From: Bacteroidota bacterium
Lineage (GTDB): Bacteria > Bacteroidota > Ignavibacteria > UBA10030 > UBA8401
DNA: 64,000 nucleotides
NCBI GenBank assembly: GCA_041658205.1
Contig: JBBAAO010000001.1
Coordinates: forward strand, 620,001-684,000
Direction: 5' to 3'
Positions 1 to 8,277 of the stretch are shown here, one piece after another. The notes under the pieces were generated by a model. The model made no database searches, was not told the DNA's origin, and saw only the letters and a list, made by a program, of their open reading frames with translations. Numbering within the stretch: position 1 is the first letter of the stretch; every line of letters starts with the position of its first letter. The position numbers and the translations under genes were made by a program.

Positions 1-228
1 CTCATATCCGCGATGCAAATATCCCAGTTCAGGAACACATGCGGCAACGGTTTCACCATCCAGTTTAATGAGCAGACGCAGAACGCCGTGTGTCGCGGGA
101 TGCTGCGGGCCCATATTAAGGACCATCTCATTATCAAGTGCATCTTTAAAATAAACGCTGGTGTTTTTATTCTCGAGGGCAGTGAGGATCTTTTGCTGCC
201 GGACTTCCATTGCTTGTTCTAAATTCAT
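1..228 (-). CDS. nuoD: NADH-quinone oxidoreductase subunit D (N-terminal part)
   Basis: Only the first 76 codons lie in the window; the gene runs off the left edge. NuoD is the 49-kDa-type subunit of the peripheral arm of respiratory complex I and helps form the quinone-binding site. After a short N-terminal stretch the protein shows the family signature NMGPQHPATHGVLRL (about residues 37-51) and then PELGYLHRG, which are diagnostic. The ATG lies 19 nt downstream of the nuoC stop, and it is the last of four minus-strand nuo genes visible here, in the usual A-B-C-D order. Identity is secure; nothing can be said about the missing C-terminal part. Confidence 0.95.
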   Translation of the reverse strand, partial: MNLEQAMEVRQQKILTALENKNTSVYFKDALDNEMVLNMGPQHPATHGVLRLLIKLDGETVAACVPELGYLHRGYE

Positions 229-247
229 CGTATCGTTCTATTAATAT

Positions 248-730
248 TTATTTTCGTGGAAGTGGAATTGAATCGGGGATGCCCATCATCGGGAAATCTT
301 TTCGGAGAGGATGATACTCAAACTCTTCCGGCATATACATTCTTCTCAAATCGTTATGTCCGTCAAAAATTATCCCGAACATGTCGAATGTTTCACGTTC
401 CGGCCAATTTGCTCCTGGCCATACGGAGATGACAGAAGCACAATGCAAATGAGATTCATCAATAAAGATTTTCAAACGGATCCGGTGATTTAGTACTGTA
501 GAGTAGAGATTATAGATCACTTCAAATCGATTTTCTGGAGTGTATGCATCAGCACCGCAGATATCAGAACAATAATCAAATAGTGATGATGCGTCGTCGC
601 GAAGAAATTGACAGACAGAAACAATATCTTCCTTTTTGATATGGACTGTTGTTTCTCCCCGGAACTCTTGAACTGACGTGATGCTATTCGGAAATGCTGC
701 TGTCAATTTTTCTACTACTGTTGTTAACAT
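248..730 (-). CDS. nuoC: NADH-quinone oxidoreductase subunit C
   Basis: This 160-residue protein is the 30-kDa-type subunit of the complex I peripheral arm, where it packs against NuoD and NuoB. The C-terminal half carries the family signature: PGANWPERETFDMFGI, then GHNDLRRMYMPE and HPLRKDFP near the end. Length is normal for a stand-alone NuoC, so there is no NuoCD fusion. It starts 40 nt after the nuoB stop and is followed after 19 nt by nuoD, so the four nuo genes form one transcription unit. It has no cofactor ligands, as expected for this subunit. Confidence 0.95.
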   Translation of the reverse strand: MLTTVVEKLTAAFPNSITSVQEFRGETTVHIKKEDIVSVCQFLRDDASSLFDYCSDICGADAYTPENRFEVIYNLYSTVLNHRIRLKIFIDESHLHCASVISVWPGANWPERETFDMFGIIFDGHNDLRRMYMPEEFEYHPLRKDFPMMGIPDSIPLPRK

Positions 731-770
731 AAAGTTTATCTTCTTGAGGTTCGATCTATATAATAGAGAT

Positions 771-1313
771 TCAATTATTGTTCACGCCTTGAATTTGCAG
801 CAGCTCTCTTTCTCGTATTTCAGCTCCGACGGTCATTGGTGTTCCTTTGCTTTCGCCGCGTTGAATCTTTTCCTGAATCATCATCAATGCATGAAGCAAA
901 TTGTCCGGACGCGGGGGGCACCCGGCAACATATACATCCACCGGCAAAAATTGATCAATCCCTTGAACGACAGAATACGTCCGATACATTCCACCAGAAG
1001 AAGTGCATGCACCCATAGCAATCACCCATTTCGGATCCGGCATTTGATCGTAGATTTTACGAACAACAGTAGCCATTTTATATGTTGTTGTTCCTGCTAC
1101 TAATAGGAGATCGGATTGTCTGGGAGAGAAACGAAAAACTTCTGCTCCAAATCGTGCCACATCAAAGCGAGGCATTGCAAAAGCCATCATTTCAATACCA
1201 CAGCAGGAAATACCGAGCGGCATTGGCCAGATAGAATTTTTTCGACACCAATTAATTGCAGAATCTATAGTTGTTGTTAGTGCGGTGTCGCCAAGTGCGT
1301 GTTCTAATCCCAT
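771..1313 (-). CDS. nuoB: NADH-quinone oxidoreductase subunit B
   Basis: NuoB carries the terminal [4Fe-4S] cluster N2, which passes electrons to quinone in complex I. The Cys ligands are visible: the adjacent pair in GISCCGIEMM, one in AMGACTSSGG and one in VAGCPPRPD. The family motifs RFDVARFGAEVFR and SPRQSDLL are also present. I place the start at the internal ATG encoding MGLEHALGDT, giving 180 residues; a longer reading frame adds 37 residues with no resemblance to the family that overlap nuoA. The chosen ATG overlaps the nuoA stop by 10 nt, which suggests translational coupling. Confidence 0.95.
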   Translation of the reverse strand: MGLEHALGDTALTTTIDSAINWCRKNSIWPMPLGISCCGIEMMAFAMPRFDVARFGAEVFRFSPRQSDLLLVAGTTTYKMATVVRKIYDQMPDPKWVIAMGACTSSGGMYRTYSVVQGIDQFLPVDVYVAGCPPRPDNLLHALMMIQEKIQRGESKGTPMTVGAEIRERELLQIQGVNNN

Positions 1314-1657
1314 TGCAGAGCTCCTTTTTTCAAAATATAGAGATAGCCGACAAGTAAAATGAGGATAAACAATATCATTTCCACATACCCAAACAATCCA
1401 AGCACTCGAAAGTTTACTGCCCATGGATAAAGAAAGATTACCTCAATGTCGAACAGGATAAATAACACTGCAACCATATAGTATTTTACGGAGAAGCGTT
1501 CTCGTGCAGATTTTATAGGCGGCATTCCACTTTCGTATGTCGAAAGTTTTTCAGGGTTAGGACGGTGTGGACCTAAAAAGCGTTGAAGCGTCAGGAAAAC
1601 AATTCCTAGAAACCCTGCTACTCCGATCATCATAAAAATTGGTATGTACGATTCCAT
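1304..1657 (-). CDS. nuoA: NADH-quinone oxidoreductase subunit A
   Basis: This 117-residue integral membrane subunit of complex I sits at the junction of the membrane and peripheral arms. Three hydrophobic helices are visible (about residues 5-25, 60-80 and 87-107). The family motif is present as ESGMPPIKSARERFSVKYY, in the loop near the quinone cavity, followed by FDIEVIFLYPWA. It is first in the nuoABCD operon. A good sigma70-like promoter lies about 40-70 nt upstream. Its 3' end overlaps nuoB by 10 nt. Confidence 0.95.
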   Translation of the reverse strand: MESYIPIFMMIGVAGFLGIVFLTLQRFLGPHRPNPEKLSTYESGMPPIKSARERFSVKYYMVAVLFILFDIEVIFLYPWAVNFRVLGLFGYVEMILFILILLVGYLYILKKGALQWD

Positions 1658-1696
1658 AGAAGAAAGATTAATGAAGAAGAAAAAGTATAATGTTAA

Positions 1697-1725
1697 AATT
1701 TATCGAAAAAATGCCCTAAAGTCAA
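1697..1725 (-). promoter_or_regulatory. Predicted promoter of the nuo operon
   Basis: Reading on the minus strand, TTGACT is followed after exactly 17 nt by TAAATT, and the -10 box continues as TAAATTTT. The nuoA ATG lies about 40 nt downstream of the -10 box. Boxes and spacing are seen directly; promoter activity is inferred. Confidence 0.45.
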
Positions 1726-2078
1726 TGTAACTAAAGCAATATGAATTCGTTTTTTTTTCAGTGTAGAAATATTTTTTAAAATTAATTTTTTCACAGCCTT
1801 TCTTACGTAAAAATATTTTTCTATTCACATATTTTAATGAATGCATTTTTTAGAGAGAATATATTTTGTTCAGCCGTTATATGTTGATGTGCGTTATGTA
1901 ATATTTTGTATCAATTGGTTAGCTTTTTCAAATGCTTTTTTGTTTGTCTTCAGCGAAGTAGTGGATATCTCTATAACGGCGTTACGTGGCAATTGTCAAA
2001 CATCGCATAATGAATCATTCTGTTGTCAAGTTAAGTTTTAGAACAATAAAGGGGAGATAAAAAGACTTCATTTTCTCC

Positions 2079-2107
2079 TTGACTTGAGTGTTGTAACCAT
2101 CTATATT
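2079..2107 (+). promoter_or_regulatory. Predicted promoter of nrdJ
   Basis: TTGACT (2079-2084) is followed after 17 nt by TATATT (2102-2107). It would give a leader of about 200 nt ahead of nrdJ. The gene itself has a strong AGGAGG ribosome-binding site at 2302-2307. Seen directly; activity is inferred. Confidence 0.4.
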
Positions 2108-2121
2108 CGCATACGGTTACA
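2092..2121. promoter_or_regulatory. Inverted repeat spanning the nrdJ -10 box (candidate operator)
   Basis: TGTAACC (2092-2098) and GGTTACA (2115-2121) are perfect inverted 7-mers whose centres are 23 bp apart, about two helical turns. The predicted -10 box lies between the arms. This geometry suits a dimeric regulator, but it does not match the NrdR box I know, and the binding protein is unknown. Confidence 0.3.
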
Positions 2122-2317
2122 CAGGGCGAAGTTCTCTCCGAGTTATCAGAAAGTTAATTTAGTATAAACAATTTGGGGCTTTCTCTATTCTTTAGAGAAT
2201 GATGGCTCGTTTTTTCATTTTTGTTCAGAAAAGCATTGAATTCTTAAGTAACTATAAATTCAGACACTTACTACCAATTTTATCAAACATTTTTAATTAA
2301 CAGGAGGATATAACCCA

Positions 2318-5056
2318 ATGAGTGACACTAAAGTAGCGGTAAAAGAAACCGCATCAGCTACGAAATCAGGGACTCAGGGGCTCACATTCCGTCGTTTTTT
2401 TACCACAGAGGGTGTTCATCCATTTGCTCAAGTAGAATGGGAACTCAGAACGGCGGTAATTACCAATGAAAAAGGGGAAAAAATATTCGAACAGAAGAAC
2501 GTTGAAATACCGAAATCGTGGTCGATGACCGCTACCAATGTTGTTGTGTCCAAGTATTTCCATGGGCTAATAAATACTCCCGAACGCGAAACAAGCGTTC
2601 GCCAAATTGTTGACCGTGTTGCGACCTCTACTGTTAATTGGGGTCGTAAACAAAAATATTTTGCTTCAGAAAAAGATGCAGACATATTCTATAATGAGCT
2701 CTGTTTTATTCTTGTGAACCAATACATGGCTTTTAACAGTCCGGTGTGGTTTAATGTTGGTGTTGAAGAAAAACCGCAATGTTCGGCTTGCTTCATCAAT
2801 TCCGTACAAGATTCGATGGAATCAATCCTCGGGCTTGCTCGTACTGAAGGGATGCTCTTTAAATTTGGTTCGGGGACAGGTTCAAACCTTTCCACGCTCC
2901 GTTCTTCAAAGGAGACACTTGCAGGAGGAGGGACAGCATCCGGCCCAGTTTCGTTTATGAAAGGTTTTGACGCGTTTGCAGGAGTAATTAAGTCCGGTGG
3001 AAAAACCCGTCGTGCTGCAAAAATGGTAATCTTGAATGCTGATCATCCGGATGTTGTTGAGTTTATCAATTGCAAAGCGGTAGAAGAGAAAAAAGCATGG
3101 GCGTTGATTGATTCAGGATATAATGGAGGGTTCAATGTTCCCGGCGGCGCGTATGATTCTGTTTCCTATCAAAATGCAAACCACTCTGTTCGCGTAACAG
3201 ATGAGTTTATGAAGGCTGTTCTCGAAGATAAAGAATGGCAGACCAAATCTATTAAAGGCGGAAATGTTGTCGATACATTTCGTGCGCGTGATTTAATGCG
3301 GCAAATATCAGAAGCAGCGTGGCTATGCGGTGATCCAGGTATGCAATTCGATACAACGGTGAATGCATGGCATACATCTTCTAACACGGCACGGATCAAC
3401 GCTTCGAATCCTTGCAGCGAATATATGTATTTAGATGATTCAGCTTGTAACCTTGCCTCACTCAATTTGATGAAATTTAGAAAAGAGAATGGCGAATTTG
3501 ATGTTGAATCGTTCAAATATGCAGTAGATGTTACAATCACTGCTCAGGAAATTTTTGTTGATAACGCAAGTTATCCCACACCGGCGATTGAAAAGAACAG
3601 TCATGACTATCGTCCTCTTGGATTAGGATATGCGAATCTTGGTGCCCTATTAATGGCTCGTGGACTTGCGTATGATTCTGATTCCGGACGTGAATATGCT
3701 GCTGCTATCACATCGTTAATGTGCGGTGAAGCGTACGCTCAATCTGCACGCATCTCCGAACATACAGGACCGTTCAAAGGTTATGCGATCAATCGTGAAC
3801 CAATGCTTGGTGTAATGAACAAACACAGTATCCACGCTGATAAGATTTCCAAAGATTATGTTCCGAATGAATTATGGGAAGCATCGAGCATTTCATGGAA
3901 AGAAGCGATTGAACTCGGAAAAGAGAATGGCTTCCGGAACGGTCAGGCAACTGTGCTTGCACCAACCGGAACGATCGGGTTTATGATGGATTGCGATACC
4001 ACCGGTGTAGAACCTGACATTGCTCTTGTGAAATATAAAAAACTTGTCGGCGGCGGAATGATGAAGATTGTCAATCAGACTGTCCCCGAAGCTCTTCGCA
4101 AACTTGGGTACGACAGCGAAGCAATTGAACACATCGTCTCGTTCATTGATAAGAACGATACGATTGAAGGTGCGCCATTCTTAAAAGATGAGCACATGTC
4201 TGTATTCGACTGTGCATTTAAACCGGCAAAAGGAAAGCGTTCCATTCAATATATGGGACACATTAAAATGATGGGTGCAACACAGCCGTTCCTTTCCGGT
4301 GCAATTTCCAAAACAGTCAATATGCCAACAGAAGTTACACCTGAAGATATTATGCAGGCATATGTTGAATCCTGGAAATTAGGATTAAAGGCTGTCGCAG
4401 TATATCGTGATGGCTGTAAACGGACGCAACCACTTTCGACCTCTTTGGATGGTGACAAGAAGAAGGAAGAGAAGAAAGCGGAGGCTCGCATTGCCCGCCG
4501 CCGTTTGCCGGCAGAACGTGCAGCATATACACACAAATTCAGCATTGCAGGACACGAAGGTTATATCACCGCCGGTATGTATGAAGATGGAACACCGGGC
4601 GAAGTATTTATCACCATGTCAAAAGAAGGTTCAACACTTTCCGGTATGATGGATGCATTTGCAACATCAATTTCCATCGCATTACAGTATGGCGTGCCGA
4701 TTAAAGTGCTGGTAGATAAATTCAGCCATATGAGATTTGAGCCATCAGGATTCACGCAGAATCCGGACATCCCAATTGCAAAATCGATCTGTGATTACAT
4801 CTTCCGCTGGTTAGGGATTAAATTCCTGCCGAAGGATGAACAAGTGATGACCATGGTTACGGAAACACCCGTGCTGGAAACGGTCGCAAAAGCAGAAGTG
4901 AAGACAGAAACTGTCACTGCTGCTGAGCGAGGCGAAAAATATGTGTTTCAGACGCAAGCCGATGCACCGCCTTGTCATGAATGTGGAAGCTTGATGATCC
5001 GGTCGGGGGCTTGCTATAAATGCACGCAATGTGGAAGTACTTCAGGATGCTCCTGA
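2318..5056 (+). CDS. nrdJ: Adenosylcobalamin-dependent ribonucleoside-diphosphate reductase (class II)
   Basis: This 912-residue enzyme reduces ribonucleotides to deoxyribonucleotides using a radical generated from coenzyme B12, so it needs neither a small subunit nor oxygen. The RNR core is clear: AFNSPVWFNVG followed by QCSACF (Cys about 158), NPCSEY (Cys about 366, the position of the thiyl-radical Cys) and SACNLASLN (Cys about 377). The other redox and radical features match the NrdJ family. The C-terminus ends in a tetracysteine zinc-finger-like tail, CHECG...CYKCTQCG, typical of long bacterial NrdJ, after a Lys/Glu-rich linker. The ATG follows a strong AGGAGG at 8-10 nt. No nrdA/B genes are nearby. 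Confidence 0.95.
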   Translation: MSDTKVAVKETASATKSGTQGLTFRRFFTTEGVHPFAQVEWELRTAVITNEKGEKIFEQKNVEIPKSWSMTATNVVVSKYFHGLINTPERETSVRQIVDRVATSTVNWGRKQKYFASEKDADIFYNELCFILVNQYMAFNSPVWFNVGVEEKPQCSACFINSVQDSMESILGLARTEGMLFKFGSGTGSNLSTLRSSKETLAGGGTASGPVSFMKGFDAFAGVIKSGGKTRRAAKMVILNADHPDVVEFINCKAVEEKKAWALIDSGYNGGFNVPGGAYDSVSYQNANHSVRVTDEFMKAVLEDKEWQTKSIKGGNVVDTFRARDLMRQISEAAWLCGDPGMQFDTTVNAWHTSSNTARINASNPCSEYMYLDDSACNLASLNLMKFRKENGEFDVESFKYAVDVTITAQEIFVDNASYPTPAIEKNSHDYRPLGLGYANLGALLMARGLAYDSDSGREYAAAITSLMCGEAYAQSARISEHTGPFKGYAINREPMLGVMNKHSIHADKISKDYVPNELWEASSISWKEAIELGKENGFRNGQATVLAPTGTIGFMMDCDTTGVEPDIALVKYKKLVGGGMMKIVNQTVPEALRKLGYDSEAIEHIVSFIDKNDTIEGAPFLKDEHMSVFDCAFKPAKGKRSIQYMGHIKMMGATQPFLSGAISKTVNMPTEVTPEDIMQAYVESWKLGLKAVAVYRDGCKRTQPLSTSLDGDKKKEEKKAEARIARRRLPAERAAYTHKFSIAGHEGYITAGMYEDGTPGEVFITMSKEGSTLSGMMDAFATSISIALQYGVPIKVLVDKFSHMRFEPSGFTQNPDIPIAKSICDYIFRWLGIKFLPKDEQVMTMVTETPVLETVAKAEVKTETVTAAERGEKYVFQTQADAPPCHECGSLMIRSGACYKCTQCGSTSGCS

Positions 5057-5136
5057 GTTCTTCACCACAGAGGCACGGAGAAATAAATAAGACATATTAC
5101 ACCTAAGAGGTGTCCTACATCTTAACGAAAGAAGGT

Positions 5137-5171
5137 GAAAACGCCGAGGCAGCAATATCCTCGGCGTTTTC
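5137..5171 (+). terminator. Intrinsic terminator after nrdJ
   Basis: Perfect 13-bp inverted repeat, GAAAACGCCGAGG with CCTCGGCGTTTTC, around a 9-nt loop. The 3' arm ends in a short T run. It lies about 80 nt after the nrdJ stop and before the desaturase gene. Confidence 0.75.
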
Positions 5172-5263
5172 ATTTGTACGAACTGATCATATGGCCGTAA
5201 AAGTTGCTTTCTCAATTCGGATTTTTGTATCTTGTTTAAGAATACTGAAGAGGGGAAATCATT

Positions 5264-6289
5264 ATGAACCAGCTCGAAGTCACTTCCAAACAGTTTGAAG
5301 TTGTCAAAAGCATTGAAGGATTTGTTGACGATAATCTTTCAAATTTGCTGAAACCGATCAATGAGAACTGGCAGCCCTCTGATCTGCTTCCTGATATGCG
5401 TGCAGAAGATTGGCGAGAACAGATTACCGAGTTTCGCCGTAGAGCAAAAGAGCTGACCGACGAAGTTTTGGTAGTGCTCGTGGGAGATATGGTAACCGAA
5501 GAAGCATTGCCGAGTTATCAAACGTGGCTCAACCGATTCGGCGGAATTAATGATCCGACTGGCGACAGCGATTCTCCGTGGGCAAAATGGAGCAGAGGAT
5601 GGACATCAGAAGAAAATCGTCACGGCGATCTACTGAATAAATATCTCTACCTTACCGGACGCGTTGATATGCGTTCTGTTGAAACAACCGTGCAGCATTT
5701 GATCAACAACGGATTCAATACGAATTCCGGAAACGACCCCTATCTTGGATTTATCTACACCTCTTTTCAAGAACGTGCAACGAAGATCTCTCACCGCAAT
5801 GTCGGCATTCTTGCAAAACGATGCGGCGATGAACATCTTCATAAGATCTGCGGATTGATCGCCGGCGATGAAGCTCGTCATGAAAAAGCATACAAACTTT
5901 TTATGTCGAAAATATTTGAAGTTGATCCGGGAAATGCTGTGACAGCCTTTGCGAATATGATGAAAAATAAAGTAACAATGCCTGCCAGTTTAATGACTGA
6001 CGGAAAGGATACAGATTTGTTCTCAAAATTTTCCAATGTTGCTCAGCGGATCGGCGTCTATACTGCGAAAGATTATGCGAGCATTATTGCTGCTTTAGTC
6101 CAGGAGTGGAAGGTTGAAACATTAAACGGTCTTTCCGATACATCGGCCAAAGCACAGGATTATCTCTGCACATTGTCTCAGAGGTATGAAAAAGTTGCTG
6201 ATCGTCTGAAGATCTCCGGTTCCGCAAAATTCCGTTGGATCTTTGATCGAGAGATTGTCTTGGATACACCAAACATACAGATGATATAA
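5264..6289 (+). CDS. Acyl-[acyl-carrier-protein] desaturase
   Basis: This 341-residue soluble di-iron enzyme belongs to the plant-type stearoyl-ACP desaturase family. It uses O2 and reduced ferredoxin to put a cis double bond into acyl chains bound to ACP. The two iron-binding motifs are intact: EENRH at 116-120 and DEARH at 202-206, spaced as in the family. Further family signatures are WTSEENRHGDLLNKYLYLTG and GFIYTSFQERAT. The ATG follows GAGGGGAA. A weak promoter (TTGCTT-N18-TATCTT, 5204-5233) lies about 30 nt upstream. It is flanked by terminators on both sides, so it is probably monocistronic. Confidence 0.9.
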   Translation: MNQLEVTSKQFEVVKSIEGFVDDNLSNLLKPINENWQPSDLLPDMRAEDWREQITEFRRRAKELTDEVLVVLVGDMVTEEALPSYQTWLNRFGGINDPTGDSDSPWAKWSRGWTSEENRHGDLLNKYLYLTGRVDMRSVETTVQHLINNGFNTNSGNDPYLGFIYTSFQERATKISHRNVGILAKRCGDEHLHKICGLIAGDEARHEKAYKLFMSKIFEVDPGNAVTAFANMMKNKVTMPASLMTDGKDTDLFSKFSNVAQRIGVYTAKDYASIIAALVQEWKVETLNGLSDTSAKAQDYLCTLSQRYEKVADRLKISGSAKFRWIFDREIVLDTPNIQMI

Positions 6290-6316
6290 TCAATAATGAT
6301 AATGTACTATTTGAAG

Positions 6317-6344
6317 CCTTACTTTTTTACAGTAAGGTTTTTTT
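6317..6344 (+). terminator. Intrinsic terminator after the desaturase gene
   Basis: CCTTACT pairs with AGTAAGG across a 7-nt T-rich loop and is followed by seven T residues. It ends only 6 nt before the next start codon, so the downstream small gene would depend on read-through or on a promoter inside this region. Confidence 0.7.
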
Positions 6345-6350
6345 ATTTGT

Positions 6351-6551
6351 ATGCATAATTTTGAAAAAAGATCTCGGTGCCCTCAATGCGGGAAAGAATT
6401 TCGCTGCGGTATAGCAGTAGGTGAACCAACGTGCTGGTGTTTTGATCATCCGCATCTGATTCGTATTGAAGATGCAAAGGAATGTCTTTGCCCCGATTGC
6501 CTAAAAGGAAAAATTTCGAAGAAACAGGAGAAAAATATCCGGATTGATTAA
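6351..6551 (+). CDS. Cysteine-rich CWC family protein
   Basis: This 66-residue protein has eight cysteines in a metal-binding pattern: CPQCG near residue 10, a lone Cys, then the CWC tripeptide that names the family (about residues 28-30), and CLCPDC near residue 50. Function is unknown; zinc or another metal is the likely ligand. No clear ribosome-binding site precedes the ATG, and the upstream terminator ends 6 nt away, so its expression is puzzling. The Cys spacing makes it a real gene rather than a chance frame. Confidence 0.75.
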   Translation: MHNFEKRSRCPQCGKEFRCGIAVGEPTCWCFDHPHLIRIEDAKECLCPDCLKGKISKKQEKNIRID

Positions 6552-6620
6552 ATTCAATACGGTGATATTGAATATGCCACTTTATTTGCCGAAGTTAGCA
6601 ATAACCTGCGGAGGGAAATT

Positions 6621-7040
6621 ATGGCACAGCAGCAGCAGTTATTGCTTGTTCTTGGTTTACTCATTATTGGAGTAGCCGTATCAACCGGAATAAAGCTTTA
6701 TCAAGAAAATGGTGATTCCATTTACTTGTCACAGATTGAACAGGATTTGCAATATCTTGCGACAAAAGCGCAAGAATATTATCACAAGCCGACCAGTTTA
6801 GAAGGGGGTAAGAAGTCATTTTCGAAAATAAAAAAAGGAACTGCAGGATTACAAAAATATTTAGAAGTTGGTGCAGTCTATGGCAATAAAAAATCATTTG
6901 CTACGTATCAAGTCACCAATGCATCAACCAATTCACTCATTATCCAAGCAGATGGTATTGCTCCGGTTCGCACTAAAATAATTCCCCGTTACACCGTAAC
7001 TATTACCGGTAAGGATTATAAAATTAAACGGACTCGATAA
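6621..7040 (+). CDS. Small membrane-anchored protein with pilin-like architecture
   Basis: The 139-residue product is unrecognised. Residues 7-24 form one hydrophobic helix directly after a Gln-rich N-terminus, and they continue into a long amphipathic helix (about 25-57) with a basic soluble part behind. That layout resembles type IV pilins and pseudopilins, but there is no prepilin peptidase motif (no Gly/Glu+5), so processing by PilD is unlikely. The start is supported by GGAGGG 8 nt upstream. The next gene begins one base after its stop. Its position about 540 nt upstream of GspE/PilB-type ATPase cassettes makes a link possible but unproven. Confidence 0.6.
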   Translation: MAQQQQLLLVLGLLIIGVAVSTGIKLYQENGDSIYLSQIEQDLQYLATKAQEYYHKPTSLEGGKKSFSKIKKGTAGLQKYLEVGAVYGNKKSFATYQVTNASTNSLIIQADGIAPVRTKIIPRYTVTITGKDYKIKRTR

Positions 7041-7041
7041 A

Positions 7042-7461
7042 ATGAAGCCAATTTATCGCTCACGGTTTGATGTTTTTTGGGATGGTATATTCGTTGTTTT
7101 TTCAATAATACTTCTTATTGAATTACCCATGTATATTTATGGACCAACGGATGAAATATTTATGGAGAACCAATTATTTTTAATTCCGCTGATAATCATT
7201 AGTATCGTAGCCACGTATGCATTTACACTTCGGTTTATTGCCGTGTATCCCACAATAGTCGTGTTTGAAAAACCGATCGGTTTTTCAAAGAGGAGAATAG
7301 TTATTCAAAAAAGCGATATTACACAAGTCGAAATTGAACCCGATAAACGGCCAAAATTAAACGTATATCATCATGCAGAAGGAACATCCATCCGATTATA
7401 TGAAGATGAAGTACTGCCAATAAAAAAAGCTTTTGCTCATATAGACATTCCGCTCGATTAA
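7042..7461 (+). CDS. Two-helix membrane protein with a PH-like C-terminal part
   Basis: This 139-residue protein has two hydrophobic segments (about 14-34 and 46-67) and then a hydrophilic beta-rich tail of about 70 residues. The tail includes KRRIVIQKSDITQVEI, a pattern common in small bacterial PH-domain membrane proteins. That assignment is tentative. The start codon follows the previous stop by one base, so the two genes are almost certainly co-translated. Function is not known. Confidence 0.6.
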   Translation: MKPIYRSRFDVFWDGIFVVFSIILLIELPMYIYGPTDEIFMENQLFLIPLIIISIVATYAFTLRFIAVYPTIVVFEKPIGFSKRRIVIQKSDITQVEIEPDKRPKLNVYHHAEGTSIRLYEDEVLPIKKAFAHIDIPLD

Positions 7462-7580
7462 AAAATTAACATCTAAACAGTAAGAAAAAATAAATGAGAG
7501 TACTATAACATCAGGCGTATCGTGGTTGCTTCATTCTCATTTTATTCCTACTATCTGAATGACATGACAAAAATACTTAC

Positions 7581-7946
7581 ATGAAAAAAGCCCTTGTTGT
7601 TGATGATTCCGCATATAATCGTACTCTCTTAAATGCTATTTTGCGGAAAAAAGGATTGATCGTTGAAATGGCAGAAAACGGCGCAGAAGGTGTTGAAAAA
7701 TTCGTTGCCGCTCAACCGGATATTGTTTTTTTAGATTATATCATGCCAAAAAAATCGGGCGTTGAAGCATTAGCCGAGATGAAAAAAATAAATCCAAATT
7801 TTATCGGAGTGATGTTGACGTCCATTTCCGCTACCGAAGATGTTCAAGAAGCAAAAGCTGCGGGAGCGAACGGTTATATTTTAAAACCGTATGAAGCGGA
7901 AAAAATTTACGAAGTCCTGAGAAAATTCAACCTTATCACCGAATGA
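7581..7946 (+). CDS. CheY-like response regulator (cassette 1 receiver)
   Basis: This is a stand-alone receiver domain of 121 residues with no output domain. The acidic pair is D8-D9, the phosphoacceptor is D52 in VFLDYIMP, the switch Thr is T80 and the conserved Lys is K102 in LKPY, so it should be phosphorylatable. It overlaps the zinc-ribbon gene by 4 nt (ATGA), suggesting balanced, coupled synthesis. The same pair occurs again about 2.4 kb downstream. No histidine kinase is encoded next to it, so its kinase is elsewhere. Confidence 0.92.
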   Translation: MKKALVVDDSAYNRTLLNAILRKKGLIVEMAENGAEGVEKFVAAQPDIVFLDYIMPKKSGVEALAEMKKINPNFIGVMLTSISATEDVQEAKAAGANGYILKPYEAEKIYEVLRKFNLITE

Positions 7947-8275
7947 CAGTTCCCAATTACGCTTGTCCCACGTGCAATAAAAAATATTTCGATCCTCCGT
8001 TCGAATGTACGGATTGCGGAACGGAGTTGGGATGGAAATGTTCGTCCTGTAACCATGGTAACCCACTTGTGTATCGACGGTGCGGCAAATGCGGCGTACC
8101 CATTCCAACTGTTATTGCAGCAATGATTAATGAAGGGAAACAGCTTCGCACGATGAATATCCCTCAGTATAATGAAAATGATATCGGCGAAATGCTGGAA
8201 GAGGGTGAACGACTTGTCGCTAAAAAAGAAATTCAAACGCTCACGCAATCTGACCTTGATAAACTTTTCGACTGA
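7943..8275 (+). CDS. Double zinc-ribbon protein with C-terminal FliM/CheZ-like peptide (cassette 1)
   Basis: This 110-residue protein begins with four CxxC knuckles (C8/C11, C22/C25, C33/C36, C47/C50), i.e. two zinc ribbons. A variable middle segment follows. The last eleven residues are LTQSDLDKLFD, which resemble the CheY-binding N-terminal peptide of FliM (LSQAEIDALL) and the C-terminal CheZ peptide (SQDQVDDLL). Because the gene overlaps a CheY-like receiver by 4 nt and sits 2 nt before a GspE-type ATPase, I infer that it is an adaptor that binds the phosphorylated receiver. The family is otherwise unrecognised. Confidence 0.8.
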   Translation: MTVPNYACPTCNKKYFDPPFECTDCGTELGWKCSSCNHGNPLVYRRCGKCGVPIPTVIAAMINEGKQLRTMNIPQYNENDIGEMLEEGERLVAKKEIQTLTQSDLDKLFD

Positions 8276-8277
8276 TT

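Larger units (their letters stand above)
1658..2317. other. Divergent intergenic region between nuoA and nrdJ
   Basis: This 660-nt AT-rich gap separates the divergent nuo operon and nrdJ. It holds the two predicted promoters annotated separately and a palindrome over the nrdJ promoter. A reading frame of 66 codons at 1841-2041 has low-complexity composition and no ribosome-binding site and is not believed. I looked for a B12 riboswitch, which often precedes B12-dependent genes, and saw no conserved B12-box. I also found no recognisable NrdR boxes and no tRNA. Confidence 0.6.

Noticed and set aside
1841..2041. Possible 66-codon gene between nuoA and nrdJ
   Set aside because: Low-complexity, no ribosome-binding site, AT-rich region; no recognisable protein features.
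2040..2317. B12 riboswitch upstream of nrdJ
   Set aside because: Expected from gene function, but the conserved B12-box and core helices could not be found; a covariance-model search would settle it.
5110..5298. Possible 62-codon gene before the desaturase
   Set aside because: It contains the nrdJ terminator palindrome, starts at TTG with no ribosome-binding site and overlaps the true desaturase start.
6621..7040. True type IV pilin or pseudopilin
   Set aside because: The helix layout fits, but the prepilin cleavage motif with Gly before and Glu at +5 is missing, so only 'pilin-like' is claimed.
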